This document shows positions 38,655 to 47,466 of a stretch of DNA of 64,000 bases, piece by piece. Below the pieces are notes generated by a model. That model was given only the letters and a program-made list of their open reading frames with translations, had not been told where the DNA came from and ran no database searches. The DNA comes from Roseovarius salinarum (lineage in GTDB: Bacteria; Pseudomonadota; Alphaproteobacteria; Rhodobacterales; Rhodobacteraceae). Numbering within the stretch: position 1 is the first letter of the stretch; each line of letters begins with the position of its first letter. A program made the position numbers and the translations under genes. Location: positions 113,121-177,120 of the forward strand of contig NZ_PHNT01000005.1 of the NCBI RefSeq assembly GCF_002834145.1. The letters run 5' to 3'.

Positions 38655-39155
38655 ATGGCCCTGCAGATCACCGGCACCGAGGCGCTCTGGTTCCTGCCCT
38701 TCGTCCTGCCCATCTGTTTCTGGGTCGCCTGGAGCGACCTGAGCCGCATGCGCATTCCCAACAAGGCGGTGCTGGCGCTGGTCGGCGTTTTCGTCGCCGT
38801 GGGGCTTCTGGCGATACCGCTGTCGGACTATCCGTGGCGGCTTTTGCATCTGGCCGTGGTTCTCGCGGCAGGCATCATCGCCAACGCCGCGGGGCTGATG
38901 GGCGCAGGGGATGCCAAGTTCGCCGCCGCCGCCGCCCCCTTCATCGCCTTGGGCGACGTCGTGCTGCTTTGCATCATCTTCACCGCGAGCCTTCTCGCCG
39001 CGTTCGCCACGCACCGCCTGGCCAAGCACACCGCGCTGCGGCGGCTGGCGCCGGACTGGGAGAGCTGGTCACGCGGCCGGGACTTCCCGATGGGGCTGGC
39101 GCTGGCGGGCACACTGGCGATCTACCTCGGCCTTGGCGCGGCCTACGGCAGCTGA
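38655..39155 (+). CDS. cpaA: prepilin peptidase TadV/CpaA (A24 family)
   Basis: A 166-residue membrane aspartic protease that cleaves the Flp prepilin leader. The two catalytic aspartates are in AWSDLSRMRIPNK (first Asp near residue 27) and in GLMGAGDAKFAAAAAPF (second, GxGD near residue 81). Four to five membrane helices are predicted. It lacks the methylase domain of long PilD proteins, as usual for Tad loci. It is the last recognised Tad component, 127 bp before an AAA ATPase gene. Confidence 0.92.
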   Translation: MALQITGTEALWFLPFVLPICFWVAWSDLSRMRIPNKAVLALVGVFVAVGLLAIPLSDYPWRLLHLAVVLAAGIIANAAGLMGAGDAKFAAAAAPFIALGDVVLLCIIFTASLLAAFATHRLAKHTALRRLAPDWESWSRGRDFPMGLALAGTLAIYLGLGAAYGS

Positions 39156-39282
39156 GGCAGCGCGCCGCTTGATCGCCCGCATGCAACCATAATTTCTGCA
39201 TCTTTCGCCGCGATCCTTCCGCTACGGGTAGCCCCGGCAAGGCCGCCTTACCGAACAAGCTCGACCGGAGAGTTCCACGGCA

Positions 39283-40596
39283 ATGAACATGCAAGCGCCC
39301 AAAGGCGGCGTGCAGCCGCCCCCGACGCCCGCCACGCTGCAGGACATAAACCTGCCGCCGGTCATGATGCGCGACATCCTGCTCAAGACGATCTTCCGCA
39401 AGAACGTCGATACCGTCACCGACATCGCCGCGACCATCTGCCTGCCGACGGCGGTCACGCAGGAACTCATCGACATGGCGCGCGGCCAGCAGTTGCTGCA
39501 GGCGACGGGCACGCTCAATGCCAACTCGGGCAACGAGATGGGCTATGACCTCACCGATGCCGGCAAATCGCGCGCGCTGGATGCGCTTTCGCAATCGGAA
39601 TACTTCGGGGCCATGCCGGTGCCGCTGTCCGACTACGCGGTGCAGGTCAAGCGCCAGTCGATCCGCGACAACAAGATCACGCGCGAACAGCTGCAGCAGG
39701 CAATGGGCCATCTGGTGCTGCCCAAGGACCTGCTCGACAATCTCGGTCCGGCCGTCGGCGCCGGCCGTTCGATCCTGATGTACGGCCCCCCGGGCAACGG
39801 CAAGTCGTCGATCTCCAACGGCATCCGCGACGCGATCGGCGATCACATCTACGTGCCGCGCGCGATCGAGTACTCCGGGCAGGTGATAACGGTTTACGAC
39901 CCGATCGTGCACACCGCGGTGGACCAGGGCGGCGACGACCCCAACGCCCTGCGCCGGCGCCGCACCTTCGACGCACGCTATGTGCGCTGCGAACGGCCAA
40001 CCGTGGTGACGGGGGGCGAATTGACGCTCGACATGCTCGACCTGGTCTACAATCCGACGGCGCGGACCTATCAGGCGCCGCTGCAGCTGAAATCGACGGG
40101 CGGCATCTTCATCGTCGACGACCTCGGCCGCCAGACGGAGCCGCCGCAGAACCTGGTCAACCGTTGGATCGTGCCGCTGGAAGAAAGCAAGGACATCCTG
40201 GCCCTGCAATCGGGCGAGAAGTTCGAGGTGCCCTTCGACACGCTGGCGATCTTCTCCACCAACTTTCATCCCAACGAGATTTTCGACCAGGCCGCGCTGC
40301 GCCGGATCTTCTACAAGATCAAGATCGACGGCCCCTGCCAGGAGGATTTCCTCAAGATCTTCGCGCTGGTGGCCCGCAAGAAGAAGATTCCGCTGGACGA
40401 AAAGGCGCTGTTGCACTTGCTCCAGAACAGGTATCCCGAGATCGGCAACGTCTATGCCAATTACCAGCCGGTTTTCCTGATCGACCAGATGATCGCCATC
40501 TGCGAGTTCGAGGGAATCCCCTATCAGATGACACCGGAACTGATCGACCGGGCCTGGGGCAACATGTTCGTCCGCGACGAGACGATCGTGAAGTAA
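39283..40596 (+). CDS. AAA-family ATPase linked to the Tad locus
   Basis: A 437-residue ATPase of unknown role. Residues 1-110 form a winged-helix-like region (ITREQ and LTDAGKSRALDAL elements). Walker A GPPGNGKS is at residues 168-175, and Walker B appears as GGIFIVDDLGRQ near residue 273. FSTNFHPNEIFDQAALRRIFYKIKI is a typical AAA sensor/arginine-finger area. It is not one of the named Tad ATPases. It begins 127 bp after cpaA and could be a regulator or remodeller for the pilus, or an unrelated neighbour. Similar genes sit beside Tad loci in other Rhodobacteraceae by my recollection. Confidence 0.75.
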   Translation: MNMQAPKGGVQPPPTPATLQDINLPPVMMRDILLKTIFRKNVDTVTDIAATICLPTAVTQELIDMARGQQLLQATGTLNANSGNEMGYDLTDAGKSRALDALSQSEYFGAMPVPLSDYAVQVKRQSIRDNKITREQLQQAMGHLVLPKDLLDNLGPAVGAGRSILMYGPPGNGKSSISNGIRDAIGDHIYVPRAIEYSGQVITVYDPIVHTAVDQGGDDPNALRRRRTFDARYVRCERPTVVTGGELTLDMLDLVYNPTARTYQAPLQLKSTGGIFIVDDLGRQTEPPQNLVNRWIVPLEESKDILALQSGEKFEVPFDTLAIFSTNFHPNEIFDQAALRRIFYKIKIDGPCQEDFLKIFALVARKKKIPLDEKALLHLLQNRYPEIGNVYANYQPVFLIDQMIAICEFEGIPYQMTPELIDRAWGNMFVRDETIVK

Positions 40597-40684
40597 CGCA
40601 TCGCCCGCCGCTGCGCGCACGTCCCGTCGCAAGGCCCGGCCAGGAACTTTGTGAAAATCCGTTTCCGGTGCCTACATCACCGGG

Positions 40685-43093
40685 ATGGACCGGTTGCCCG
40701 ATTCCCTCTCCGACTGGCTCGCCGCGCGCGGCTGGGCGTTGCACCCCCACCAGCGCGAGATGCTCGCGCGGGCGGGCGAACCGGCGCTTCTGCTGATCGC
40801 GCCCACCGGCGGTGGCAAGACGCTGGCGGGGTTCCTGCCCACGCTGGCCGAGCTGGCGGAAGCGCCCCGACAGGGCCTGCACACGCTCTACGTCTCGCCA
40901 CTCAAGGCGCTGACAGCGGACATTCGCCGCAACCTCGAAACCCCCATCTCCGAGGCCGGGCTGCCGATCCGGGTGGAGGACCGCACCGGCGACACGCCGT
41001 CTTCGGCAAAGCGGCGCCAGCGGGCTGATCCGCCACAGATCCTGCTGACGACGCCCGAAAGCCTCGCGCTCATGACAAGCTACCCCGACGCGCCACGCAT
41101 CTTCGCGGGGCTCGAACGGGTGGTGATCGACGAAATCCACGCAATGGCGGAATCAAAGCGCGGCGACCAGCTGGCGCTGGCGCTGGCGCGGCTGGACGCG
41201 CTGTGCCCCGGGCTGCGCCGGGTGGGGCTGTCGGCCACCGTCGAGGATCCGCAGGACGTCGCACGCCTGCTGGCCCGCGCGCCGAACCGATGCGCCGTGG
41301 TCGAGGCCGATCCCGGCCCGGCGCCCGACATCGCCATGCTGGAAACCGACGCCGCCCCGCCCTGGGCGGGTGGCGGCGCGGCGCATGCCGTCGATGCCGT
41401 GCTGCAGCAGATAAAATCGCACCGGACGACGCTGGTTTTCCACAACACCCGCGCACAGGCCGAGATCTTCTTCCACAATCTGTGGCTGGCCAACGACGCG
41501 GGCCTGCCCATCGGAATCCATCACGGCAGCCTTGATCGCGACCAGCGCGCGCGCGTCGAGGCCGCGATGGCCCGTGGTGACCTGCGCGCCATCGTCTGCA
41601 CCGGCAGCCTGGACCTCGGCATCGACTGGGGCGACGTCGATCTGGTGATCCAGGTGGGCGCGCCCAAGAACGTCAAGCGGCTGGTGCAGCGGATCGGGCG
41701 GGCCAACCACCGCTACAACGCCCCGTCCAGGGCGCTGCTGGTGCCGGCCAACCGCTTCGAGGTTGTCGAGTGTCACGCCGCCTTGCAGGCCGTCCGCGCC
41801 CGCGCGCTCGATGGCGCCCCGCGCGGGCCGGGGCCGCTCGACGTGCTGTGCCAGCACATCCTGATCGCCGCCTGCGCCGGGCCGTTCGATGCCGACACGC
41901 TTTTCGACGAGGTCACCACCGCCGGCCCCTATGCCGGCCTCTCGCGCGCCGATTTCGACGCCTGCCTCGATTTTTGCGCCACGGGGGGCTACGCGTTGCG
42001 GGCCTACGATCAGTGGCGGCGGCTGAAACAGGGCGGCGACGGCCGCTGGCATCTGCGTGACCCGCGCGCGGCGCGGCTGATCAGGATGAACATCGGCACG
42101 ATCCAGGACAGTGACACGGTGGCGGTGCGCATGAAGCGCAGCCGCGGCGGACGACCGTTGGGCGAGGTCGAGGAAGGCTTCGCGGCCACGCTGACCCCCG
42201 GCGACACCTTCCTGATCGGCGGCCAGACGGTGCGCTTCGAAAGCCTGCGCGAGATGACGGTCGAAGTCAGCCGCGACCGGGGCCGCCCGCCCAGGATCGC
42301 GACCTTCATGGGCACGAAGTTCGCCACCTCGACGCAGCTGTCCGACCGGATTCTTGACAAGCTGGCGCAGGACGACTGGCCGGATCTGCCGGCCCACACG
42401 CGCGACTGGCTCGCGCTGCAAAGGGAGTTGTCGCACCTGCCGCGCCGGGGCCGCCTGCTGGTCGAAAGCTTCCCGCACGCGGGCCGCGCGCACACCTGCG
42501 TCTACGGCTTCGCCGGGCGCAACGCGCAACAGACACTGGGGCTGTTGCTGACCAAGCGGATGGAGGAAACCGGGCTCGCGCCGCTCGGGTTCGTCGCCAC
42601 AGACTATGCCACGCTGATCTGGGGGCTGGAACAGGTCACCGATCCCGCCCCGCTGGTGGAGCCTGACGCGCTGCGCGAGGGGTTGGAGCGGTGGCTGCAG
42701 GGCAACGCGGTGATGAAACGCACCTTCCGCGCCTCGGCCACCATCGCCGGGCTGATCCAGCGCAACGCGCCCGGCACGCGCAAGTCGGGGCGCCAGGCGA
42801 CGTTTTCCTCGGACATCCTGTACGACACTCTGGCGAAATACGACCCGGACCACCTGCTGATGCGCGTCACCCGCACCGAGGCGATGCGCGGTCTCGTCGA
42901 TTTCGGGCGCATCGAGGAGATGCTGGCACGGGTTGCCGGCCGGATCGACCACGCAACATTGCCGCGCGTCACGCCGCTGGCCGCGCCACTGCTTCTGGAG
43001 GCCGGCCGCACCCCGGTGGAGGGCGCGGGGACCGAACGGCTTCTGACCGAGGAAGCCCGAAAGCTGATGGCCGAGGCCGGCTTGGCGCCCTGA
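40685..43093 (+). CDS. ligase-associated DEXH-box DNA helicase (Lhr-like)
   Basis: An 802-residue superfamily 2 helicase. Walker A is APTGGGKTLAGF near residues 39-50 and the DEIH box is VVIDEIHAMAES near residue 148; HNTRAQAEIFF and GSLDLGIDWGDVDLVIQVGAPK with VQRIGRANHRY mark the second RecA domain. The C-terminal half is the DEAD/H-associated (Lhr) region. In many proteobacteria this gene is grouped with an ATP-dependent DNA ligase, a beta-lactamase-fold exonuclease and PdeM. Here only PdeM follows, 73 bp downstream. Confidence 0.92.
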   Translation: MDRLPDSLSDWLAARGWALHPHQREMLARAGEPALLLIAPTGGGKTLAGFLPTLAELAEAPRQGLHTLYVSPLKALTADIRRNLETPISEAGLPIRVEDRTGDTPSSAKRRQRADPPQILLTTPESLALMTSYPDAPRIFAGLERVVIDEIHAMAESKRGDQLALALARLDALCPGLRRVGLSATVEDPQDVARLLARAPNRCAVVEADPGPAPDIAMLETDAAPPWAGGGAAHAVDAVLQQIKSHRTTLVFHNTRAQAEIFFHNLWLANDAGLPIGIHHGSLDRDQRARVEAAMARGDLRAIVCTGSLDLGIDWGDVDLVIQVGAPKNVKRLVQRIGRANHRYNAPSRALLVPANRFEVVECHAALQAVRARALDGAPRGPGPLDVLCQHILIAACAGPFDADTLFDEVTTAGPYAGLSRADFDACLDFCATGGYALRAYDQWRRLKQGGDGRWHLRDPRAARLIRMNIGTIQDSDTVAVRMKRSRGGRPLGEVEEGFAATLTPGDTFLIGGQTVRFESLREMTVEVSRDRGRPPRIATFMGTKFATSTQLSDRILDKLAQDDWPDLPAHTRDWLALQRELSHLPRRGRLLVESFPHAGRAHTCVYGFAGRNAQQTLGLLLTKRMEETGLAPLGFVATDYATLIWGLEQVTDPAPLVEPDALREGLERWLQGNAVMKRTFRASATIAGLIQRNAPGTRKSGRQATFSSDILYDTLAKYDPDHLLMRVTRTEAMRGLVDFGRIEEMLARVAGRIDHATLPRVTPLAAPLLLEAGRTPVEGAGTERLLTEEARKLMAEAGLAP

Positions 43094-43166
43094 GACCGGC
43101 GACGCGCGCGCCCACGGGCCACGCCGGGCTTGCATCGCCGCGCGCACCGCGCGACAAGAACGCAGC

Positions 43167-43829
43167 ATGAACGGTTACGATTTCACCCTTGCAGGCGCGC
43201 GTCTGGTGGCGTTGGGGTCGGGGGCGCTGCACTGGCCCGCCCGCGGGTTGCTGTGCGTCTCGGACCTGCACCTGGGCAAATCCGAACGCCGCGCACGCCG
43301 GGGCGAGCCTCCGCTGCCGCCCTACGAGACCCGCGACACGCTGGCCCGGCTGGAGGCGGACCTGCGCGGCACCGGGGCGGGCACCGTCATCTGCCTGGGC
43401 GACAGTTTCGATGACAGCGCCGCCGCCGCGGCACTGTCGGAGGACGAGAAGCTCTGGATCGCGTCGCTGCAGGCCGGCCGCAGGTGGGTCTGGATCGAAG
43501 GCAACCACGACCCCGGCCCGGTGGACCTGGGCGGCACCCACATTGCCGAGATGCCCATGCCGCCGTTGACCTTCCGCCACGTCGCCCAGCCGGGCGCGAG
43601 CGGCGAACTTTCGGGGCACTATCACCCCAAGGTCACGCTGACCCTGAGGGGCGGTCGCATCACGCGGCGGGCTTTCCTGATCGACGGTGACCGGGTGGTG
43701 ATGCCGGCCTACGGCACCTATACCGGCGGCCTGAGAAGCGATGACGCGGTATTGACGGACCTGATGCGCGACGAGGCCCTGGCGGTCCTCACCGGTCCGG
43801 TGCCATGCCCCATCCCGATGCGGCGGTGA
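43167..43829 (+). CDS. pdeM: ligase-associated DNA damage response endonuclease PdeM
   Basis: A 220-residue calcineurin-like metallo-phosphoesterase/nuclease. The dimetal motifs are SDLHLGKSERRARRGE near residue 31, LGDSFDD near residue 79, EGNHDPG near residue 111 and SGHYHPK near residue 149. It is the partner of the upstream Lhr-like helicase in a DNA-repair module. Its stop directly abuts the stop of the convergent LytTR gene (TGATCA at 43827-43832 is shared as both stops). Confidence 0.92.
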   Translation: MNGYDFTLAGARLVALGSGALHWPARGLLCVSDLHLGKSERRARRGEPPLPPYETRDTLARLEADLRGTGAGTVICLGDSFDDSAAAAALSEDEKLWIASLQAGRRWVWIEGNHDPGPVDLGGTHIAEMPMPPLTFRHVAQPGASGELSGHYHPKVTLTLRGGRITRRAFLIDGDRVVMPAYGTYTGGLRSDDAVLTDLMRDEALAVLTGPVPCPIPMRR

Positions 43830-44630
43830 TCATCCGGACCCGGCGATCTCGGTGACCTGGGCATGGTACCGCCGGCTGACGGGCACCCGGTCGCCGTTGT
43901 GCAGAACCGCCGTTGGACGGCCGTTGTCGTCGTGTTCCAGTGCAACCACGGCGCTCACCGCCACCCAGTGCGACCGGTGGGTGCGCAGGCCGTCGACGGG
44001 CTCCATCTCCTCGATGGCGTCGGCAAGCCGCATGCGCAACCGATCGGTGCCCGCCTCGGTCACGACCTCGACGAAATGCCCGTCCGCCGCCAGGCGCAGC
44101 ACGGGGCCGCGGCTCTCGTGCCTGAGTCGGCGATGCAGCCGCGGTTCGCGCGGCGTATCCGATGCGGCAACGGGGTTGAGGTAGCTGCCCGGTTCAAGCC
44201 CGGGGATCAGCCGACGCCCCACGAAGACGGCCAGCGACAGCACCGCGACATGCAACAGCGTGCGCCAGATGCCGCCCCCCTGCTCCAACCCGGGCAGCAT
44301 GAACAAGCGCTTGCAGATCCAGGCCCAGGGGGTGAAAACCGTGGTCATCATCACGATCGCCGTCACGTCGAAGAGAAGCGGCCGGGTCTGCGACACAAGC
44401 GCCGCTGTCACGGACCGCACGGCATAGCCGAGCAGGATCCCGCTCGTGACGATGATCGCCCAGTACGCCACGCGCGCAACCGGCGCCATCAGCCAGTCGG
44501 TGCCGAATGGCTGGGCCAGCACGGCGATGACGATCAGGATCCCCCAAAAGAAAACCGTCAGCGGCGACAGGATCGTCTGGAAGGTGTCCGACAGGGACGC
44601 GCGAATTCTTTTCCAAAGCGAAATCTGCAC
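43830..44630 (-). CDS. membrane-anchored LytTR-domain regulator (1)
   Basis: A 266-residue protein with about four membrane helices in the first 150 residues (LSPLTVFFWGILIVIAVLA; VAYWAIIVTSGILLGYAV; LLFDVTAIVMMTTVFTPWAW; LLHVAVLSLAVFVG). A C-terminal LytTR DNA-binding domain follows (VLRLAADGHFVEVVTEAG, LRTHRSHWVAVSAVV, VPVSRRY). The GTG start at 44630 was chosen because GGAG lies 6 bp before it; longer starts lack a ribosome site. A paralogue of the same build lies at 45178-45912 with a thioesterase gene between. The signal sensed is unknown. Confidence 0.8.
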   Translation of the reverse strand: MQISLWKRIRASLSDTFQTILSPLTVFFWGILIVIAVLAQPFGTDWLMAPVARVAYWAIIVTSGILLGYAVRSVTAALVSQTRPLLFDVTAIVMMTTVFTPWAWICKRLFMLPGLEQGGGIWRTLLHVAVLSLAVFVGRRLIPGLEPGSYLNPVAASDTPREPRLHRRLRHESRGPVLRLAADGHFVEVVTEAGTDRLRMRLADAIEEMEPVDGLRTHRSHWVAVSAVVALEHDDNGRPTAVLHNGDRVPVSRRYHAQVTEIAGSG

Positions 44631-44755
44631 TCGAAACTCCACACCATAAACTTGCAATACCAAAATCTCGTTCGTGCATAATAATATAGCGCTGGCGCGA
44701 CGCAACGCGATGTTGTGTGATCGGGGCCGCAGGCAATAACAGGGAGACGCGGCAG

Positions 44756-45181
44756 ATGACCCCCGATGACGAGGGACGCATCCGCGCCAGCTTCGAGGCG
44801 CAGTCCATGATGCAGACGCTGGGCGCACGTCTGACCGGGCTTGGTCAGGGCACCGCGCAGATCGAGGCGCCGATCCTGCCCGGCAGCCGCCAGCAGCAGG
44901 GCTATGCCCATGCCGGATTGACCTTCGCGATCGGCGACAGCGCGGCGGGCTATGCCGCGCTGACGGTAATGCCGCCCGATTGCGAAGTGCTGACCGCCGA
45001 GATGAAGATCAACCTGCTCACCCCCGCCGCCGGCCCGGTGCTTGTTGCGCGCGGCCGTGTGATCAAGCCGGGCCGGCGGCTGGTCGTGGTGCAGGCGGAG
45101 GTACATGCGCGGCCCGACGACGGGGCCGAACGCCAGGTGGCGCTGCTGACGGGCACGATGATCCCGGTCGAGACGGGCTAG
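44756..45181 (+). CDS. PaaI-family hotdog thioesterase
   Basis: A 141-residue hotdog-fold acyl-CoA thioesterase. The motif QQQGYAHAGLTFAIGDSAAGYAA near residues 44-66 is the usual PaaI core (H-x-G followed by D), and AEMKINLLTPAAGPVLVARGRVIKPGRR is the second strand block. AGGGAGACGC precedes the ATG. It is divergent from LytTR gene 1, and its stop overlaps the convergent LytTR gene 2 stop by four bases (CTAG). The acyl substrate is not known. Confidence 0.88.
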   Translation: MTPDDEGRIRASFEAQSMMQTLGARLTGLGQGTAQIEAPILPGSRQQQGYAHAGLTFAIGDSAAGYAALTVMPPDCEVLTAEMKINLLTPAAGPVLVARGRVIKPGRRLVVVQAEVHARPDDGAERQVALLTGTMIPVETG

Positions 45182-45912
45182 AGCAGGCCGGCCGCCCGCG
45201 CGGCGGGCTTGCATGAGCGGCTGACCGGAATCGCGGCCCCGTCCGACATCTCGATCAGGTCGCGGCTGCCGTTGCGCCTGTGCCCCCGGGCGTGCCGGAT
45301 CGAGATCCAGTGCGAGCGGTGGACACGCAGACCGCCGGCCCCCTCCAGTTCCGATTCGGCGTCGGCCAGTCGCAGCAGGATCAGGGCCTGCCCGGCCTCT
45401 GTCACGACCAGAAGGTAGTGATCCTGCGCCTCGATGCGGATCAGCGGCCCCCGCTTGTCGAGCGGCAGACGGCGCTGGAACGCGTCCGCGGGCGATGGCG
45501 GCGGGGCGGTCGTTTCCCGCGGCGCCCGCACGGGCTGCAACAGCCGCGCCGCCGCCTCGACAAGCACCGTGACAAGGGCGACCAGCCCGACGATGTAGGC
45601 CAGGTCACGCCACCCGCCCCAGCCGAGGAAGACGGCCGCGTTGATACCGTGGATCGCGAGCGCGAGCACGAAGGAGAAGCCGAGGCGCGCCACCGCGCCC
45701 CGCCACCCCGAAAGCCCGGACGAAAGCCGCACCGCCAGCACGCCCAGACACACCGACAGCCCCACGATCCCGGTCCAGTAGGCCAGTCGCGGCACAGGCG
45801 CGAGCGCCTCGAGGGTGCCGAAGGGCCCCGCCACCCCCGCGAGCACGCTCAGGATCGCCCAAATTCCCAGCGGCAGTCGCCAGCGGTGCAGTTCACGAAG
45901 CGCAGATTGCAT
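45178..45912 (-). CDS. membrane-anchored LytTR-domain regulator (2)
   Basis: A 244-residue paralogue of the 43830-44630 protein: four hydrophobic helices in the first 140 residues (PLGIWAILSVLAGVAGPFG; LAYWTGIVGLSVCLGVLAV and others), then a LytTR domain with IRIEAQDHYLLVVTEAGQA, LRVHRSHWISIRHA and AAIPVSRS. It converges on the thioesterase gene with a four-base overlap. Membrane LytTR proteins of this kind are widespread in Rhodobacterales. The target genes are unknown. Confidence 0.82.
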   Translation of the reverse strand: MQSALRELHRWRLPLGIWAILSVLAGVAGPFGTLEALAPVPRLAYWTGIVGLSVCLGVLAVRLSSGLSGWRGAVARLGFSFVLALAIHGINAAVFLGWGGWRDLAYIVGLVALVTVLVEAAARLLQPVRAPRETTAPPPSPADAFQRRLPLDKRGPLIRIEAQDHYLLVVTEAGQALILLRLADAESELEGAGGLRVHRSHWISIRHARGHRRNGSRDLIEMSDGAAIPVSRSCKPAARAAGLL

Positions 45913-46027
45913 GCCGCGTCACCCACGTAGCCGGTTTCCGTTTCGCGCAACCGGTCTGGCGCGCTTCGAAGCGACCGGTCCATGACGGCACCAACCCAAC
46001 CCGAACGCGCACAGGGGATGACACGCC

Positions 46028-46426
46028 ATGACACTCGATCCGCTTCTCAATAGCACGGCCGCGATCCAGCTTCACGCCTTCACCGCGCTCGGCGCGCTCG
46101 CGTTGACCGGGGCAATATTCGCAGTGCCCCGCGGCCGGCGGGCGCACCGCATCCTGGGCTGGACATGGGTGATCGCGATGGGTGTGATCGCCGTCAGCAG
46201 TTTCCGTATCCACACCATCGGACAGTTCGGGCCGTTCAGCCTGATTCACGGGCTGTCGGCGGTCACGCTGGCGGGGCTGGCCTACGGCGTTTACGCGGCC
46301 CGCCGCCGCCGCGTGCGCGATCACCGGCGAACAATGCTGCAACTGGTCTGGTTCGCGCTTATCGGCGCAGGCGCTTTCACGCTGCTGCCGGGACGGGTGA
46401 TGCACGCCGTGCTGACCGGCGGCTGA
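46028..46426 (+). CDS. DUF2306-type small membrane protein
   Basis: A 132-residue protein with four predicted helices: LHAFTALGALALTGAIFAV, RILGWTWVIAMGVIAVSSF, GLSAVTLAGLAYGVYAA and MLQLVWFALIGAGAFTLLPG. Conserved-looking His residues are in QLHAF, HRILGW, IHGLSA and DHRRTMLQ. The HRxLGW and DHRRTM patterns match DUF2306. The function is unknown; the histidine pattern recalls heme or redox membrane proteins, but that is a guess. It is divergent from LytTR gene 2 by 115 bp. Confidence 0.8.
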   Translation: MTLDPLLNSTAAIQLHAFTALGALALTGAIFAVPRGRRAHRILGWTWVIAMGVIAVSSFRIHTIGQFGPFSLIHGLSAVTLAGLAYGVYAARRRRVRDHRRTMLQLVWFALIGAGAFTLLPGRVMHAVLTGG

Positions 46427-46463
46427 GGGCGCGGACCCGCGACCGGCCCGCGCCGAAATGGTC

Positions 46464-47381
46464 TCAGGCCGTCAGCCCCTCGGGCTCTGACAGACCGTTG
46501 GCGCGGCAGCAGGCGGTCACGGTGTTGGCCAGCAGGCAGGCGATGGTCATCGGCCCCACGCCGCCGGGAACGGGGGTGATCGCCCCGGCAACCTGGGCCG
46601 CGCTGTCGAAATCAACGTCACCCACCAACCGCGTCTTGGGCGTGCCGTCCTCGTTCATGCCCTTTTCAGGTGCCTCGACCCGGTTGATCCCGACGTCGAT
46701 CACCGTCGCGCCCGGCTTGATCCAGTCGCCCGGGACCATGCCCGGCCGGCCCACCGCGGCCACCACGATGTCCGCGCGGCGCACGACCTCGCCGATGTCG
46801 CGGGTGCGGCTGTGCGCGATCGTCACCGTGCAGCTGTCGCGCAGCAACAGCTGTGCCATCGGCTTGCCCACGATGTTGGAGCGGCCGACGACCACGGCCT
46901 CCTGTCCCGACAGGTTGCCGAGCCGGTCGCGCAGCATCATCAGGCAGCCCAGCGGCGTGCAGGGCACCATGGCCTTCTGGCCCGTGGCAAGCAGCCCGAC
47001 GTTGGAGATGTGAAAGCCGTCGACGTCCTTGGCCGGGTCGATGGCGTTGATGACCAGATCGGCGTCGATGTGATCGGGCAAGGGCAGCTGCACGAGGATG
47101 CCGTGCACCGAAGGGTCGTTGTTCAGCCGCTCGATCAATGCCAGCAGATCAGCCTGTGGCGTATCGGCGTCAAGCCGGTGTTCGTAGGACTCCATCCCGA
47201 CCTCGACGGTCTGCCTGCCCTTGTTGCGCACGTAGACCTGGCTGGCCGGGTCCTCGCCCACCAGCACCACGGCAAGCCCGGGCGTGATCCGGTGGTCTTC
47301 CTTCAGCCGCGCGACGTGATGCGCCACCTTTTCGCGGACGGTGGCCGCGAAGGCCTTGCCGTCGATGAGTTCCGCAGTCAT
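46464..47381 (-). CDS. folD: bifunctional methylenetetrahydrofolate dehydrogenase / cyclohydrolase
   Basis: A 305-residue FolD that interconverts 5,10-methylene-THF and 10-formyl-THF. Motifs are [22 protein letters not shown] (catalytic Lys in this block near residue 56), [16 protein letters not shown], and the NADP loop [17 protein letters not shown]. The C-terminus has [12 protein letters not shown]. It lies 85 bp downstream of fhs on the same strand, so the two likely form a one-carbon operon. The ATG at 47381 starts the conserved sequence. Confidence 0.96.
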   Translation of the reverse strand: MTAELIDGKAFAATVREKVAHHVARLKEDHRITPGLAVVLVGEDPASQVYVRNKGRQTVEVGMESYEHRLDADTPQADLLALIERLNNDPSVHGILVQLPLPDHIDADLVINAIDPAKDVDGFHISNVGLLATGQKAMVPCTPLGCLMMLRDRLGNLSGQEAVVVGRSNIVGKPMAQLLLRDSCTVTIAHSRTRDIGEVVRRADIVVAAVGRPGMVPGDWIKPGATVIDVGINRVEAPEKGMNEDGTPKTRLVGDVDFDSAAQVAGAITPVPGGVGPMTIACLLANTVTACCRANGLSEPEGLTA

Positions 47382-47466
47382 CTCAATCCTTCCTCGCAGA
47401 TCCCGCTTCGCGCCCCCGCCACGGTCAAACACGGCCATGGCGGGGGTGCAACCCGGCCGGGGCCGG

